A DNA stretch of 64,000 nt from Photobacterium sp. TY1-4 (GTDB lineage: Bacteria > Pseudomonadota > Gammaproteobacteria > Enterobacterales > Vibrionaceae): positions 248,001 through 312,000 of the forward strand of contig NZ_CP099734.1 of assembly GCF_025398175.1 (NCBI RefSeq), read 5' to 3'. The stretch's first letter is position 1; every line of letters starts with the position of its first letter. Positions 10,074 through 19,071 of the stretch are shown here, in pieces. The position numbers were made by a program, and so were the translations under genes. The notes under the pieces were generated by a model. That model did no database searches. It was given only the letters and a program-made list of their open reading frames with translations, and was not told the origin of the DNA.

Positions 10074-10166
10074 TACAGTCAGCCGTGCTGACTGGATCCC
10101 CCCGTTTTTGATTTAGACAGCGGCCCCGGGCCGCTGCTTACTTGAGTGACATAGGATAATCGCATC

Positions 10167-11183
10167 ATGAGCAAACCCATTGTATTGAGTGGCGTCCAGC
10201 CTTCGGGTGAATTAAGTATCGGTAACTATCTGGGTGCGCTGCGTCAGTGGGAACAGATGCAGGATGATTATGACTGCCAGTACTGCGTGGTCGACTTGCA
10301 CGCGATCACCGTTCGTCAGGACCCGATTGCCCTGCGCGAAGCGACCCTGGACGCGCTGGCGATCTGCCTGGCGGTTGGTGTAGACCCGAAGAAAAGCACC
10401 TTGTTTGTGCAGTCGCACGTGCCGGAGCATGCGCAGCTGGGCTGGTTGCTGAACTGCTACACCCAAATGGGCGAGCTGAGCCGGATGACCCAGTTCAAGG
10501 ACAAGTCGGCGCGTCATGCCAATGACGTCAACGTCGGTCTGTTTGACTACCCGGTGCTGATGGCCGCCGACATCCTGCTCTACGGTGCGCATCAGGTGCC
10601 GGTTGGCAGTGATCAGAAACAACACCTGGAGCTGGCGCGGGATATCGCGACCCGTTTCAACAACATCTACTGCCCGGACAGCCCGATTTTCACTGTGCCG
10701 GAGCCGTATATCCCGACCGTCAATGCCCGCGTGATGAGCCTGCAGGATGCGACCAAGAAGATGTCGAAGTCGGATGACAATCGTAAGAATGTGATCACCC
10801 TGCTGGAAGAGCCGAAGTCGATCATCAAGAAGATCAACAAGGCGCAGACCGACACCGAAACGCCGCCGCGCATTGCGCATGATCTCGAGAGCAAGGCCGG
10901 GATTTCAAACCTGATGGGCCTGTACTCGGCAGCGACCGGCTTGAGCTTTGCTGATATTGAGGCGAAGTACCAGGGCGTGGAAATGTACGGTCCGTTCAAG
11001 AAGGATGTCGGTGAAGCGGTGGTGGCGATGCTGGAGCCGATCCAGGCCGAGTACCGACGTATCCGCGAGGATCGCGCCTATATGGATGAGGTGATGAAGG
11101 CCGGTGCCGAGAAAGCCTCTGCCCGCGCAGCCGAGACGCTGAAAAAAGCCTTTGAGGCGGTGGGTTTCGTCCCGCGCCCGTAA
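10167..11183 (+). CDS. trpS: Tryptophanyl-tRNA synthetase
   Basis: 338 residues, a class I aminoacyl-tRNA synthetase charging tRNA-Trp. The N-terminal [18 protein letters not shown] includes the HIGH-type motif and [10 protein letters not shown] is the KMSKS loop. It is last of the dam superoperon and is followed by a strong terminator. The 93-base gap from gph has no clear promoter. Confidence 0.97.
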   Translation: MSKPIVLSGVQPSGELSIGNYLGALRQWEQMQDDYDCQYCVVDLHAITVRQDPIALREATLDALAICLAVGVDPKKSTLFVQSHVPEHAQLGWLLNCYTQMGELSRMTQFKDKSARHANDVNVGLFDYPVLMAADILLYGAHQVPVGSDQKQHLELARDIATRFNNIYCPDSPIFTVPEPYIPTVNARVMSLQDATKKMSKSDDNRKNVITLLEEPKSIIKKINKAQTDTETPPRIAHDLESKAGISNLMGLYSAATGLSFADIEAKYQGVEMYGPFKKDVGEAVVAMLEPIQAEYRRIREDRAYMDEVMKAGAEKASARAAETLKKAFEAVGFVPRP

Positions 11184-11202
11184 GGGGTTTGATTCACATG
11201 GA

Positions 11203-11227
11203 AGCCGACCGTCAGGTCGGCTTTTTT
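11203..11227 (+). terminator. Rho-independent terminator of trpS
   Basis: An 8-bp stem AGCCGACC/GGTCGGCT with a 4-base loop (11211-11214) is followed by six T (11222-11227). Confidence 0.9.
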
Positions 11228-11349
11228 ATGTCCTCCGGTTGTGACGAGGATTGTTTCGGATGTCAGGGGGGCCGGGTGCGCTTTCGACTTGCCTTTCTGG
11301 TTCGCTATAGCACAATAGGGCGCCGACTTACCCGAGAGCTGATGTATCT

Positions 11350-11925
11350 ATGCTGTTGATGATCGATAACTACGACTCCTTTACCTACAATCTCTACCAG
11401 TACTTTTGCGAATTGGGCGCCGAGGTACAGGTGGTCCGCAATGACGAGATCGACATCGCCGGGATCGAAGCATTGGCACCGAGCCATCTGGTGATTTCGC
11501 CGGGACCCTGTACGCCGAATGAAGCCGGCATATCCCTGCAGGCGATTGAATATTTTGCCGGGAAGCTGCCGATTTTAGGGGTTTGCCTCGGCCACCAGTC
11601 GCTGGCGCAGGTGTTCGGCGCCGAAGTGGTGCGGGCCCGGCAGGTGATGCACGGGAAGACCTCGCTGGTGGTCCATACCGGGCGCAGCGTGTTTACCGGG
11701 CTGAACCAGCCCCTCACGGTTACCCGCTACCATTCCCTGGTTGTGAAAGCGGATACTTTGCCCGATTGTTTCGACATCACCGCCTGGACCGAGCGCGACG
11801 GGGAGATGGATGAAATCATGGGGATTGCCCATAAAACGCTGCCGCTGGAAGGGGTGCAATTCCATCCAGAAAGCATCCTGACCGAGCAGGGACACCAGCT
11901 GTTGGCTAACTTTCTTCGCCGCTGA
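11350..11925 (+). CDS. pabA: Aminodeoxychorismate/anthranilate synthase glutamine amidotransferase
   Basis: 191 residues. A class I glutamine amidotransferase that supplies ammonia to PabB for 4-amino-4-deoxychorismate (folate pathway). The catalytic Cys79 lies in GVCLGHQ and the His-Glu pair in FHPES near residue 170; the oxyanion loop is SPGPCTP. Annotation pipelines often call this gene anthranilate synthase component II, but its place before astC is the Vibrionaceae pabA position and no trp gene is nearby. It is likely transcribed separately from trpS. Confidence 0.88.
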   Translation: MLLMIDNYDSFTYNLYQYFCELGAEVQVVRNDEIDIAGIEALAPSHLVISPGPCTPNEAGISLQAIEYFAGKLPILGVCLGHQSLAQVFGAEVVRARQVMHGKTSLVVHTGRSVFTGLNQPLTVTRYHSLVVKADTLPDCFDITAWTERDGEMDEIMGIAHKTLPLEGVQFHPESILTEQGHQLLANFLRR

Positions 11926-11977
11926 AACACACGAAAAGGGTTGCAACAGTAGAATATGTTGTTTCTGACGTGTCAGT

Positions 11978-12027
11978 AGGGGGAAATTGGCGGTTGGTCC
12001 ATCCTGACCACTCTGCTATTTCCCCCT
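11978..12027 (+). other. Long two-part hairpin downstream of pabA
   Basis: Outer perfect 10-bp stem AGGGGGAAAT (11978-11987) with ATTTCCCCCT (12018-12027). Inner 5-bp stem TGGTC (11995-11999) with GACCA (12006-12010) and a 6-base loop, with a symmetric 7x7 internal loop between them. No T-run follows, so it is not a classical terminator. The remainder of the pabA-astC gap (12028-12274) shows no gene. Confidence 0.6.
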
Positions 12028-12274
12028 TCCGCCCTCCGCTGAGAGTCTCAATTTCGCGATCTTTATCACTCTTTTTAACAAATCCTTCATTTCTGTCGCG
12101 CCGGCCCGGCAGGCAATCTTATGCAGCGTCGGCCCCCGGGGATAGCGGTATTTCCTATATGGAAAAACACTTTTATCCGGTCAGTGGTTAATAATTCTCA
12201 GACAAACCCGCATAAATATGTATCGCGCAGAGCGTTGACCAAGTCAGAGCAGCGTTAAAAAAAATTTTCTGCTA

Positions 12275-12304
12275 TTGAATTGGTTAATAAAATGTAAATA
12301 CTAT
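12275..12304 (+). promoter_or_regulatory. Candidate astC/argD promoter
   Basis: TTGAAT (12275-12280) and TACTAT (12299-12304) with an 18-base spacer, about 38 bases before the chosen astC start, in an AT-rich stretch. I could not find a convincing ArgR box in this gap. Confidence 0.4.
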
Positions 12305-12342
12305 GCTGTAGAAGCAAATCACAGAAGGAAAGGATGATGGCA

Positions 12343-13551
12343 ATGGATCAAAAAGTAGGACGTGAGCTGTTTGATGAGGTCATGGTGCCTTGTTATTCCC
12401 CGATGCAGATTATTCCGGTGAGAGGCCAGGGATCGCGGATTTGGGATCAGGAAGACCGGGAGTATGTCGACTTTGCCGGTGGGATCGCAGTGAGCTGTCT
12501 GGGACATTGTCATCCGGTCATGGTCGATGCGCTGAAATCTCAGGCGGACAAACTGTGGCACCTGAGCAACGTGATGACCAACGAGCCGGCCCTGCGCCTG
12601 GCCAAGAAGCTGACAGAGCTGACGTTTGCAGACAAAGTGTTCTTCGCCAACTCCGGCGGCGAAGCCAACGAAGCGGCGCTGAAACTGGCACGCCGTTATG
12701 CGGTGGATAAGTTTGGCCCGGAAAAATCTGAAATTATTTCCTTTAAGCAAGGCTTCCATGGCCGGACGTTCTTTACCGTGACGGTCGGTGGCCAGGCGGC
12801 TTACTCTGATGGTTTCGGTCCGAAGCCGGGCGACATCACCCACATGGTTTACAACGACCTGGAAAGCCTGGCTGAGCACATGTCTGATCGCACCTGTGCG
12901 GTCATGATGGAGCCGCTGCAGGGCGAAGGCGGGATCATTTCCCCGACGCCGGAATTCATTCAGGGCGTTCGTGAGCTGTGTGACAAGCACAATGCGCTGC
13001 TGATCTTCGATGAAGTTCAGACCGGCAACGGCCGTACCGGTGCATTCTATGCCTACGAAGGCCTGGGCGTGACGCCGGATATCCTGAGCACAGCAAAATC
13101 GCTGGGCGGTGGTTTCCCGATTGGTGCGATGCTGACCACGACCGAGCTGGCCAAGCACCTGAAAGTGGGCACCCACGGTTCAACATACGGCGGTAACCCG
13201 CTGGCATGTGCGGTGGCGGAAGCGGTGATTGATGAAATCTCCAAGCCGGAAGTGCTGGCTGGCGTCAAGGAGCGTGAGCAATGGTTCCGTGACGGTCTGG
13301 CGCAAATCAATGCCAAATACCCAATCTTCGCCGAAGTGCGTGGCCAAGGCCTGCTGCTGGGTGCAGCCCTGACCCAAGAGTGGCAGGGCCGTGCGCGTGA
13401 CATTCTGGTCGCTGCCGGTGAAGAAGGTCTGATGGTGCTGGTTGCCGGGGCCAACGTGGTTCGCTTTACACCGTCACTGGTGATTGAAAAAGCTGACATT
13501 GATGAAGGGATGGCGCGTCTGGAGCGTGCAATCGCTAAACTATACCAATAA
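12343..13551 (+). CDS. astC: Acetylornithine/succinylornithine aminotransferase
   Basis: About 402 residues. A PLP-dependent class III aminotransferase; in Vibrionaceae this single enzyme (also named ArgD) serves both arginine synthesis (N-acetylornithine) and the succinyl pathway of arginine breakdown (N2-succinylornithine). The PLP lysine lies in [11 protein letters not shown] and the cofactor-binding Asp in [13 protein letters not shown] codons at 12334, 12337 and 12343 are all in frame; AGGAAAGG at 12326-12333 spaces best with 12343. Its position before astA and astD supports the catabolic role. Confidence 0.93.
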   Translation: MDQKVGRELFDEVMVPCYSPMQIIPVRGQGSRIWDQEDREYVDFAGGIAVSCLGHCHPVMVDALKSQADKLWHLSNVMTNEPALRLAKKLTELTFADKVFFANSGGEANEAALKLARRYAVDKFGPEKSEIISFKQGFHGRTFFTVTVGGQAAYSDGFGPKPGDITHMVYNDLESLAEHMSDRTCAVMMEPLQGEGGIISPTPEFIQGVRELCDKHNALLIFDEVQTGNGRTGAFYAYEGLGVTPDILSTAKSLGGGFPIGAMLTTTELAKHLKVGTHGSTYGGNPLACAVAEAVIDEISKPEVLAGVKEREQWFRDGLAQINAKYPIFAEVRGQGLLLGAALTQEWQGRARDILVAAGEEGLMVLVAGANVVRFTPSLVIEKADIDEGMARLERAIAKLYQ

Positions 13552-13567
13552 GTCCTTTCTGATTAAT

Positions 13568-13602
13568 TGCAGCGGCTGACAGGAGCTGGCCGCTGCATTT
13601 TT
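13568..13602 (+). terminator. Terminator-like hairpin between astC and astA
   Basis: A 9-bp stem TGCAGCGGC (13568-13576) with GCCGCTGCA (13589-13597), a 12-base loop and five T (13598-13602). It may reduce transcription into astA. Confidence 0.6.
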
Positions 13603-13688
13603 GCCTGCGTAGAAGACAGGTTACCTACATAAATTCATAACGATAAGTTAGTGGCTTCATGCCGCTACCTGCATCTGGAGGGAATGCG

Positions 13689-14705
13689 ATGCTGGTTATT
13701 CGTCCTATTACAGCAGCCGATCTGCCGGCACTGATGCAATGTGCAGAAGAGTCTGGCCATGGCTTTACGTCACTACCGGTGAACGAAGAAATCCTGAGCA
13801 ACCGAATCAACCACTCGGTAGAGAGTTTTGCCAGACACGTCACCCAGCCGGGGCCGGAAGGCTACCTGATGGTGGCGGAAGATACGGAAACCGGAGAGAT
13901 TGCCGGAACGACAGCCATTGAGGCTGCCGTTGGACTGGACACCCCGTTTTATACTTATCATTTGAGCACCGTGGTCCATTCATCCCGTCGCCTCAACGTT
14001 CACAATGTGGTGAAAACCCTGACGTTGGGCAATGACTATACCGGGGTGAGCGAGCTGTGCACCTTGTTCCTGCGTCCGCAGTGGCGCGAAGGCCTGAACG
14101 GCCGCCTGCTGTCGAAGTGTCGTTTTATGATGCTGGCGGAGCACCCGGAACGTTTTGATAAAACCATTATCGCGGAAATGCGTGGCGTTTCTGATGACGA
14201 CGGTCATTCGCCGTTCTGGGAGTGGCTCAAAGAGCACTTCTTCTCGATTGATTTTACCCTGGCCGATTATCTGACCGGGATTGGCAAGAAAGGCTTTATC
14301 GCTGATTTGATGCCGAAACTACCGATTTACGTCAACCTGCTGAGCCCGGAAGCGCAAGCAGTGATTGGCGAGGTTCATGAAAAGACCCGCCCGGCATTGC
14401 GCCTGTTGGAAAAAGAAGGCTTTAGCTGTAAGGGCTATGTCGATATTTTCGATGCTGGCCCGACCGTTGAGTGTGACGTGCGCCATATTGAATCGGTGCG
14501 TCACTCCAAGCGTTTCACCGTTGTGATTGGTGAGGGAGCGCAAGGGCGCGATTGTATTATCAGCAATACCTCGTTCGAGCACTTCCGTGCCGTGGTCGGC
14601 AAGGTGACGCTGCAGAACGATCAGCAAGTGGCAGTGATCAGCGCCGACATGGCCGCCGCACTGCAAGTACAAGATGGTGATCAGGTTCGCCTGATTGAGC
14701 AATAA
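13689..14705 (+). CDS. astA: Arginine N-succinyltransferase
   Basis: 338 residues. Catalyses the first step of the AST pathway, succinyl-CoA + L-arginine to N2-succinylarginine. The start MLVIRPITAADLPALMQCAEESG is the family N-terminus, and TCTGGAGGGA at about 13675-13684 is its ribosome binding site; an upstream ATG at 13659 is therefore not used. Characteristic segments include LCTLFLRPQWR and MAEHPERF. It is followed after 16 bases by astD. Confidence 0.95.
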   Translation: MLVIRPITAADLPALMQCAEESGHGFTSLPVNEEILSNRINHSVESFARHVTQPGPEGYLMVAEDTETGEIAGTTAIEAAVGLDTPFYTYHLSTVVHSSRRLNVHNVVKTLTLGNDYTGVSELCTLFLRPQWREGLNGRLLSKCRFMMLAEHPERFDKTIIAEMRGVSDDDGHSPFWEWLKEHFFSIDFTLADYLTGIGKKGFIADLMPKLPIYVNLLSPEAQAVIGEVHEKTRPALRLLEKEGFSCKGYVDIFDAGPTVECDVRHIESVRHSKRFTVVIGEGAQGRDCIISNTSFEHFRAVVGKVTLQNDQQVAVISADMAAALQVQDGDQVRLIEQ

Positions 14706-14721
14706 CTGACGGGAGAACATC

Positions 14722-16182
14722 ATGACACAATGGATTGCAGGCAAATGGCTCGCGGGTGAAGGCGATGCGATGCAGTCGCTCAACCCATTCAGTAGCGAAG
14801 TGATCTGGCAGGGTCAGAGCGCAACCGCCGAGCAGGTGGAGCAGGCCGTTACCGCTGCCCGTGAGGCACTGGTGAGCTGGCGCAAGAGCGACTTGAGCGA
14901 GCGCCGGGCAATTGTCGAGCGATTTGCCGATCTGGTGAAAGAGAACAGTGAGCACATCGCCCGGACCATTGCGGAAGAAACCGGCAAGCCGCTGTGGGAA
15001 ACCCGTACCGAGGCTGGTGCCATGGTGGGCAAGATTGCCATTTCCCTGCGTGCCTACGAAGAGCGTACCGGCTTCAAGCAAAAAGAAGTGGCCGGTGGGA
15101 CTCAGGCGGTACTGCGCCATCGTCCGTTGGGTGTGATGGCGGTGTTCGGCCCGTACAACTTCCCGGGCCACCTGCCGAACGGCCATATTGTTCCGGCTTT
15201 GCTGGCGGGCAATACCGTGGTCTTCAAGCCGTCGGATCTGACGCCGAAAGTTGCGGAAGAAACCATGAAGCTGTGGCAACAGGCGGGTCTGCCGGATGGC
15301 GTGATCAACCTGGTGCAGGGCGCACGTGCCACCGGTGAAGCCCTGGCGGGATCGCAGGGGATCGACGGTCTGTTGTTTACCGGCAGCGCCAATACCGGTC
15401 ATATCCTGCACCGTCAGTTTGCCGGTCAGCCGGGCAAAATGCTGGCGTTGGAAATGGGCGGTAACAACCCGATGGTGATCTCCAAGGACTATGGCGAGCT
15501 TGATGCCACTGTCTACACTATTATTCAGTCGGCCTTTATCAGTGCCGGTCAGCGTTGTACCTGTGCCCGTCGCCTGTACCTGCCGACAGGGCCGCAAGGC
15601 GATGCGGTGCTGAAGCGCCTGCTTGAAGCAGCGTCGCAGCTCAATGTCGATGGTCCGTTTGCCGAGCCACAGCCGTTTATGGGCCCGCAAATCTCGGTTG
15701 CGGCGGCGGACAACATCATCCGCGCCCAGGCGAACCTGGTTGCGCTGGGTGGCGAGATGCTGCTGGAAGCCAAGCGTGGTCAGGGCGCGGTGGTCACACC
15801 GGGGATCATCGAAGTCAGCAACATTGCCAAGCTGCCGGATGAAGAATACTTCGGCCCGCTGCTGCAGGTCGCCCGTTATGACGACCTGGCCCAAGCGGTT
15901 GAGCTGGCCAATGACACGCGCTACGGCCTGTCGGCGGGTCTGGTGACGACCCAGGACGATGAATGGCAGTACTTTATTGACCATATCCGTGCCGGGATTG
16001 TGAACCGTAACCGTCAGCTGACCGGGGCCAGCGGCGATGCGCCGTTTGGTGGTCCGGGCGCTTCCGGTAACCTGCGTCCGAGCGCGTACTATGCGGCCGA
16101 CTACTGTGCCTATCCGATGGCATCGATGGAAGGCGAGCACACTGAACTGCCGGCACAATTGTCGCCGGGGATCACAATGTAA
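14722..16182 (+). CDS. astD: Succinylglutamate semialdehyde dehydrogenase
   Basis: 486 residues. NAD-dependent oxidation of N-succinylglutamate 5-semialdehyde, the fourth AST step. An aldehyde dehydrogenase fold with the catalytic Glu in [10 protein letters not shown] and the catalytic Cys in [11 protein letters not shown]; the NAD-binding segment includes FKPSDLTP. Start ATG at 14722 follows a GGGAGAAC site. astB and astE, which complete the pathway, are not in this cluster. Confidence 0.95.
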   Translation: MTQWIAGKWLAGEGDAMQSLNPFSSEVIWQGQSATAEQVEQAVTAAREALVSWRKSDLSERRAIVERFADLVKENSEHIARTIAEETGKPLWETRTEAGAMVGKIAISLRAYEERTGFKQKEVAGGTQAVLRHRPLGVMAVFGPYNFPGHLPNGHIVPALLAGNTVVFKPSDLTPKVAEETMKLWQQAGLPDGVINLVQGARATGEALAGSQGIDGLLFTGSANTGHILHRQFAGQPGKMLALEMGGNNPMVISKDYGELDATVYTIIQSAFISAGQRCTCARRLYLPTGPQGDAVLKRLLEAASQLNVDGPFAEPQPFMGPQISVAAADNIIRAQANLVALGGEMLLEAKRGQGAVVTPGIIEVSNIAKLPDEEYFGPLLQVARYDDLAQAVELANDTRYGLSAGLVTTQDDEWQYFIDHIRAGIVNRNRQLTGASGDAPFGGPGASGNLRPSAYYAADYCAYPMASMEGEHTELPAQLSPGITM

Positions 16183-16228
16183 GTCGCGTCGGTCGCGACA
16201 CTGCGATTAGGTAAGGGGAACAAGCAAC

Positions 16229-17023
16229 ATGGAAAGGGTCGAACAATTGTTTAACGCGCTGTGGCAAGATTACACCCAGCGTTTGTGTCCATCAGCCGCG
16301 CAGGTCCATGACCTGCTTGAGGAAGATGAACCCCTGCTCAACGATCATATCGCACTGCGGACATTTAACCTGCCGCAGGTCGGACTGGATCGTCTGGCGG
16401 CACCGTTTATTGCGATTGGCTATAAGCCGTGTGGCAAGTACCACTTCGAAGCGAAGAAGCTGTATGCCGAGCACTTTGAACATCCGAATCCGGCGGCACC
16501 GAAGGTCTTTATCAGTGAGCTATTGGTCGGGCAGTTCTCATCCTTGCTGCAGCAAACCATTCGCGATCTGGTGAGCCAGGTGCCGGAGGCGGCCCTGAAC
16601 GATCCGGCCTTCCTGTACGGCGGCCGGTTGTGGGACCTTGATTTTGCCACGTACGAGTTGCTGGCGGCAGAAAGTGAGTATGCCGGCTGGGTTGCGGCCC
16701 ATGGTTTCGGCGCCAACCACTTTACGGTGAACGTGAATCAGCTGGAGCAGTTTACCGAGGTACACGAGGTGAACCACCTGCTGCGCCATAACGGTTTTGC
16801 GATCAATGAGTCCGGCGGTGAAGTGAAAGGCAGCCCGGAAGTGCTGCTGGAGCAGTCATCGACCATGGCTGATCGGGTGGCGGTCAGCTTCCTGGACGGC
16901 GTACGGGAGATCCCGGGCGGTTTCTATGAGTTTGCCAAGCGTTATCCGACGGCAGACGGCGAGCTGTATCGCGGCTTCGTTGAGGCCTCGGCGGATAAGA
17001 TCTTCGAGAGTACCAACCAGTGA
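16229..17023 (+). CDS. DUF1338 metal-dependent dioxygenase-like protein
   Basis: 264 residues. Belongs to the DUF1338 family; a longer member (HglS of Pseudomonas) is an Fe(II)-dependent 2-oxoadipate dioxygenase/decarboxylase of lysine catabolism. Candidate metal ligands by eye are His40 (NDHIALRTF), His164 (ANHFTVNV) and Glu234 (GGFYEFAKRYP), which would fit the VOC-like site. The substrate of this short, Vibrionaceae-type form is unknown. It lies 46 bases after astD with a GGTAAGGGG site before the ATG and is closed by a strong terminator, so it is probably co-transcribed with ast genes. Confidence 0.85.
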   Translation: MERVEQLFNALWQDYTQRLCPSAAQVHDLLEEDEPLLNDHIALRTFNLPQVGLDRLAAPFIAIGYKPCGKYHFEAKKLYAEHFEHPNPAAPKVFISELLVGQFSSLLQQTIRDLVSQVPEAALNDPAFLYGGRLWDLDFATYELLAAESEYAGWVAAHGFGANHFTVNVNQLEQFTEVHEVNHLLRHNGFAINESGGEVKGSPEVLLEQSSTMADRVAVSFLDGVREIPGGFYEFAKRYPTADGELYRGFVEASADKIFESTNQ

Positions 17024-17091
17024 TCGCGCGCTGAGGAGCTGTGCCTTCATGTTCGCCCATTGAGGCACGGCTGCTTCGTGAATACATTCAC

Positions 17092-17122
17092 AGCCCGGGA
17101 AGAGATTCCCGGGCTTTTTTTT
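17092..17122 (+). terminator. Rho-independent terminator of the ast-DUF1338 unit
   Basis: A perfect 10-bp stem AGCCCGGGAA/TTCCCGGGCT (17092-17101 and 17106-17115) with loop GAGA and eight T (17115-17122). Confidence 0.93.
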
Positions 17123-17215
17123 ATGTCCGTCAGACTGCTCAGCAAGCGTGGCGTTGATGTCGATGCCACGGATTTTGCTACGATTTTTTTCACCGTTTTT
17201 TGCAACGGTCTTGGC

Positions 17216-17410
17216 CTAATGCTGGCTGTCGAGCGGCGGCACCCAGGCGGTTTCCTGATCCTGGTGGCGGCTTTCGGGATCCAACGGGGGCTGCTGCGCC
17301 AGGTAGTGGCGCGGATCGCTGAATCCGGTCATTTCGATAGTGGCGGGCAGAGCTTGCAGCACCGTCGGTGGGGTGGTGCTGGTGTTGGGTGCAAAACGTT
17401 CGATATCCAT
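17216..17410 (-). CDS. Small hypothetical protein, proline-rich
   Basis: 64 residues starting MDIERFAPNTSTTPP. I do not recognise it. It has no signal peptide or membrane segment and looks mostly disordered, with many Pro, Gln and Asp/Glu. Codon choice resembles that of the neighbouring genes (high G/C at third positions, common codons), which argues for a real gene. No strong ribosome binding site is visible before the ATG. It lies downstream of crp on the same strand but beyond the crp terminator. The remaining gap 17411-17652 shows no gene. Confidence 0.45.
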   Translation of the reverse strand: MDIERFAPNTSTTPPTVLQALPATIEMTGFSDPRHYLAQQPPLDPESRHQDQETAWVPPLDSQH

Positions 17411-17652
17411 ATCGTTACAATTCGTTGGTTGCTTGATCCTGTGTGACGAAGCGGCTGCTTTCTTCGTCGGTGATTATTCGGTGGTTTGCTGCTGAAAGGC
17501 TACCCGTCCGGGGATGCTCCAGTACCGGAATAGCGGTTTCGCAATATGCTCAATGTAGCATCAAATTGGCAGAGTGCAAGCCGGAGGAGCCGGCAGGGCG
17601 CAGCGGTCACAGGATTGAAGAAAGCGTTGTAACTGAAACAAGGCCGGAAATG

Positions 17653-17679
17653 AAAAAAGCCGCACCCGGTGCGGCTTTT
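17653..17679 (-). terminator. Rho-independent terminator of crp
   Basis: Read on the minus strand: AAAAGCCGCA/TGCGGCTTTT with a 5-base loop, ending in a run of T (complement of A at 17653-17658), 22 bases after the crp stop. Confidence 0.9.
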
Positions 17680-17700
17680 GAAATAGGATGGGCTCGGCGC

Positions 17701-18333
17701 TTAGCGGGTGCCGTAAACCACAATGGTTTTGCCGTGGGCAGAGATCAGGTTCTGCTCTTCCAGCATCTTCAGGATACGGCCGACGGTTTCACGCGAACAA
17801 CCGACGATTTGACCGATTTCCTGACGGGTGATCTTGATCTGCATGCCGTCCGGGTGGGTCATGGCATCTGGCTGCTTGGCCAGGTTCAGCAGCGTCTGGG
17901 CAATACGACCGGTCACATCCAGGAAGGCCAGGTCGCCGACTTTTTGGCTGGTGACCTGCAGGCGGCTTGCCATTTGCGCAGAAAGACGCATCAGGATATC
18001 CGGGTTGACCTGGATCAGCTGACGGAATTTCTTGAATGAGATTTCAGCCACTTCACATGGGGTTTTGGCACGAACCCAGGCGGTACGCTCCTGGCCTTCT
18101 TCGAACAGGCCCAGCTCACCAATGAAGTCGCCCTGGTTGAGGTAAGACAGGATCATCTCCTTGCCTTCTTCATCCTTGATCAATACGGCAACAGAACCCT
18201 TGACGATGTAGTAGAGAGTTTCTGCTTTCTCGCCCGCATGGATCAAAGTGCTCTTTGATGGGTATTTATGAATGTGGCAATGGGAAAGAAACCACTCTAG
18301 CGTTGGATCTGTTTGAGGTTTACCTGGAACCAT
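17701..18333 (-). CDS. crp: cAMP receptor protein (CRP)
   Basis: 210 residues, nearly identical to E. coli CRP. Global regulator that binds cAMP in its N-terminal beta-roll ([14 protein letters not shown] contains the phosphate-binding cassette) and DNA through the C-terminal helix-turn-helix ([20 protein letters not shown], recognition helix). The AR1 loop (THPDGMQ) is conserved. In Vibrionaceae it controls carbon use, competence and the chitin response. yhfA is divergent, with a CRP site in the shared region. The start [15 protein letters not shown] is the family start. Confidence 0.98.
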   Translation of the reverse strand: MVPGKPQTDPTLEWFLSHCHIHKYPSKSTLIHAGEKAETLYYIVKGSVAVLIKDEEGKEMILSYLNQGDFIGELGLFEEGQERTAWVRAKTPCEVAEISFKKFRQLIQVNPDILMRLSAQMASRLQVTSQKVGDLAFLDVTGRIAQTLLNLAKQPDAMTHPDGMQIKITRQEIGQIVGCSRETVGRILKMLEEQNLISAHGKTIVVYGTR

Positions 18334-18541
18334 ATTACTAACTTCCTCTGCGTTTGTTGCCCAGCAATGACATCCCTATAATTCGCGGCTGGGCATCACA
18401 ATAACATTGTTCGCCGACTAGGATATGCCAGTCAGCCGCTGGGCTGCAAGCTCACGTGAATAATTAGTTGAGAGTTTATCTTTTTTCGCCGGGTTTTTCT
18501 TGATATTGATCTATCTGAAATTGGCATTTTGCCGTTCTAAC

Positions 18542-18557
18542 TGTGCACATGATCACA
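18542..18557. promoter_or_regulatory. CRP binding site between crp and yhfA
   Basis: TGTGC-N6-TCACA (18542-18546 and 18553-18557) matches the CRP consensus TGTGA-N6-TCACA at 9 of 10 positions. It lies about 50 bases before the yhfA start and 209 bases before the crp start. By analogy with E. coli, where CRP controls itself through the divergent transcript, it could mediate autoregulation and yhfA activation. Confidence 0.75.
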
Positions 18558-18606
18558 CAGTTGTGAGATAGTGTCTGAAACCCCTGTCAGTAGTAAGGAG
18601 TAAGCA

Positions 18607-19011
18607 ATGCAATCACGGGTGAAATGGGTCGAAGAGATGACATTTTTGGGGCAGTCCAACTCCGGTCACAGCGTGGTGATGGACGGCAATGGCGGGGCAA
18701 CAGCACCCAGCCCGATGGAGCTGGTCCTGATGGCTGCGGGTGGTTGTAGCTCGGTTGATGTGGTGGACGGACTGAAGTCTGCCGGCCAGCAGATCACCGG
18801 CTGTGAAGCGCAAATTACCTCGGTCCGCCGGGAGCAGGCACCGCGCATTTTTACCACCGCCAACCTGCATTTTGTTGTCACCGGCCATGATCTGGACGAA
18901 GCCTTAGTGGCCAAAACCGTGGCGGATTCTTTGGAGAAGTACTGCTCGGTGTGCCTGATGCTGGGCGAAGGGGTGGAAATGACTCACTCCTATGCCGTGG
19001 TGCCGGCGTAA
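18607..19011 (+). CDS. yhfA: OsmC-family protein YhfA
   Basis: 134 residues, same length as E. coli YhfA and adjacent to crp as there. OsmC/Ohr fold with the helix VLMAAGGCSSVDVV containing one conserved cysteine and the second cysteine motif KYCSVCLML. Related proteins reduce organic hydroperoxides, but the function of this subfamily has not been settled. AGTAAGGAG precedes the ATG. It is monocistronic, ending at a strong hairpin. Confidence 0.92.
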   Translation: MQSRVKWVEEMTFLGQSNSGHSVVMDGNGGATAPSPMELVLMAAGGCSSVDVVDGLKSAGQQITGCEAQITSVRREQAPRIFTTANLHFVVTGHDLDEALVAKTVADSLEKYCSVCLMLGEGVEMTHSYAVVPA

Positions 19012-19020
19012 GGATGTTCG

Positions 19021-19049
19021 CGTGACGAGAAGCCGGTCTTCTCGTCACG
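19021..19049. terminator. Hairpin between convergent yhfA and prkB
   Basis: A perfect 12-bp stem (19021-19032 with 19038-19049) and a 5-base loop CCGGT. There is no T-run on either side, so it may be a bidirectional end-of-transcript structure rather than a classical terminator. Confidence 0.6.
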
Positions 19050-19071
19050 CTCTGATACGGGGCGGGCGGAT

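Noticed and set aside
11970..12191. 73-residue ORF in the pabA-astC gap
   Set aside because: It overlaps the long hairpin, lacks a ribosome binding site and has no coding-like composition.
12175..12240. ArgR box upstream of astC
   Set aside because: The AT-rich GCATAAATATGTAT segment does not align acceptably with the ARG box consensus.
14638..16158. 506-residue ORF antisense to astD
   Set aside because: It is the mirror of a GC-rich, codon-biased gene. The sense strand encodes a clear aldehyde dehydrogenase with catalytic residues; the antisense product has no recognisable domain or ribosome binding site.
17060..17446. 128-residue plus-strand ORF after DUF1338
   Set aside because: It runs through the strong terminator at 17092-17122 and opposes the more gene-like ORF at 17216-17410.
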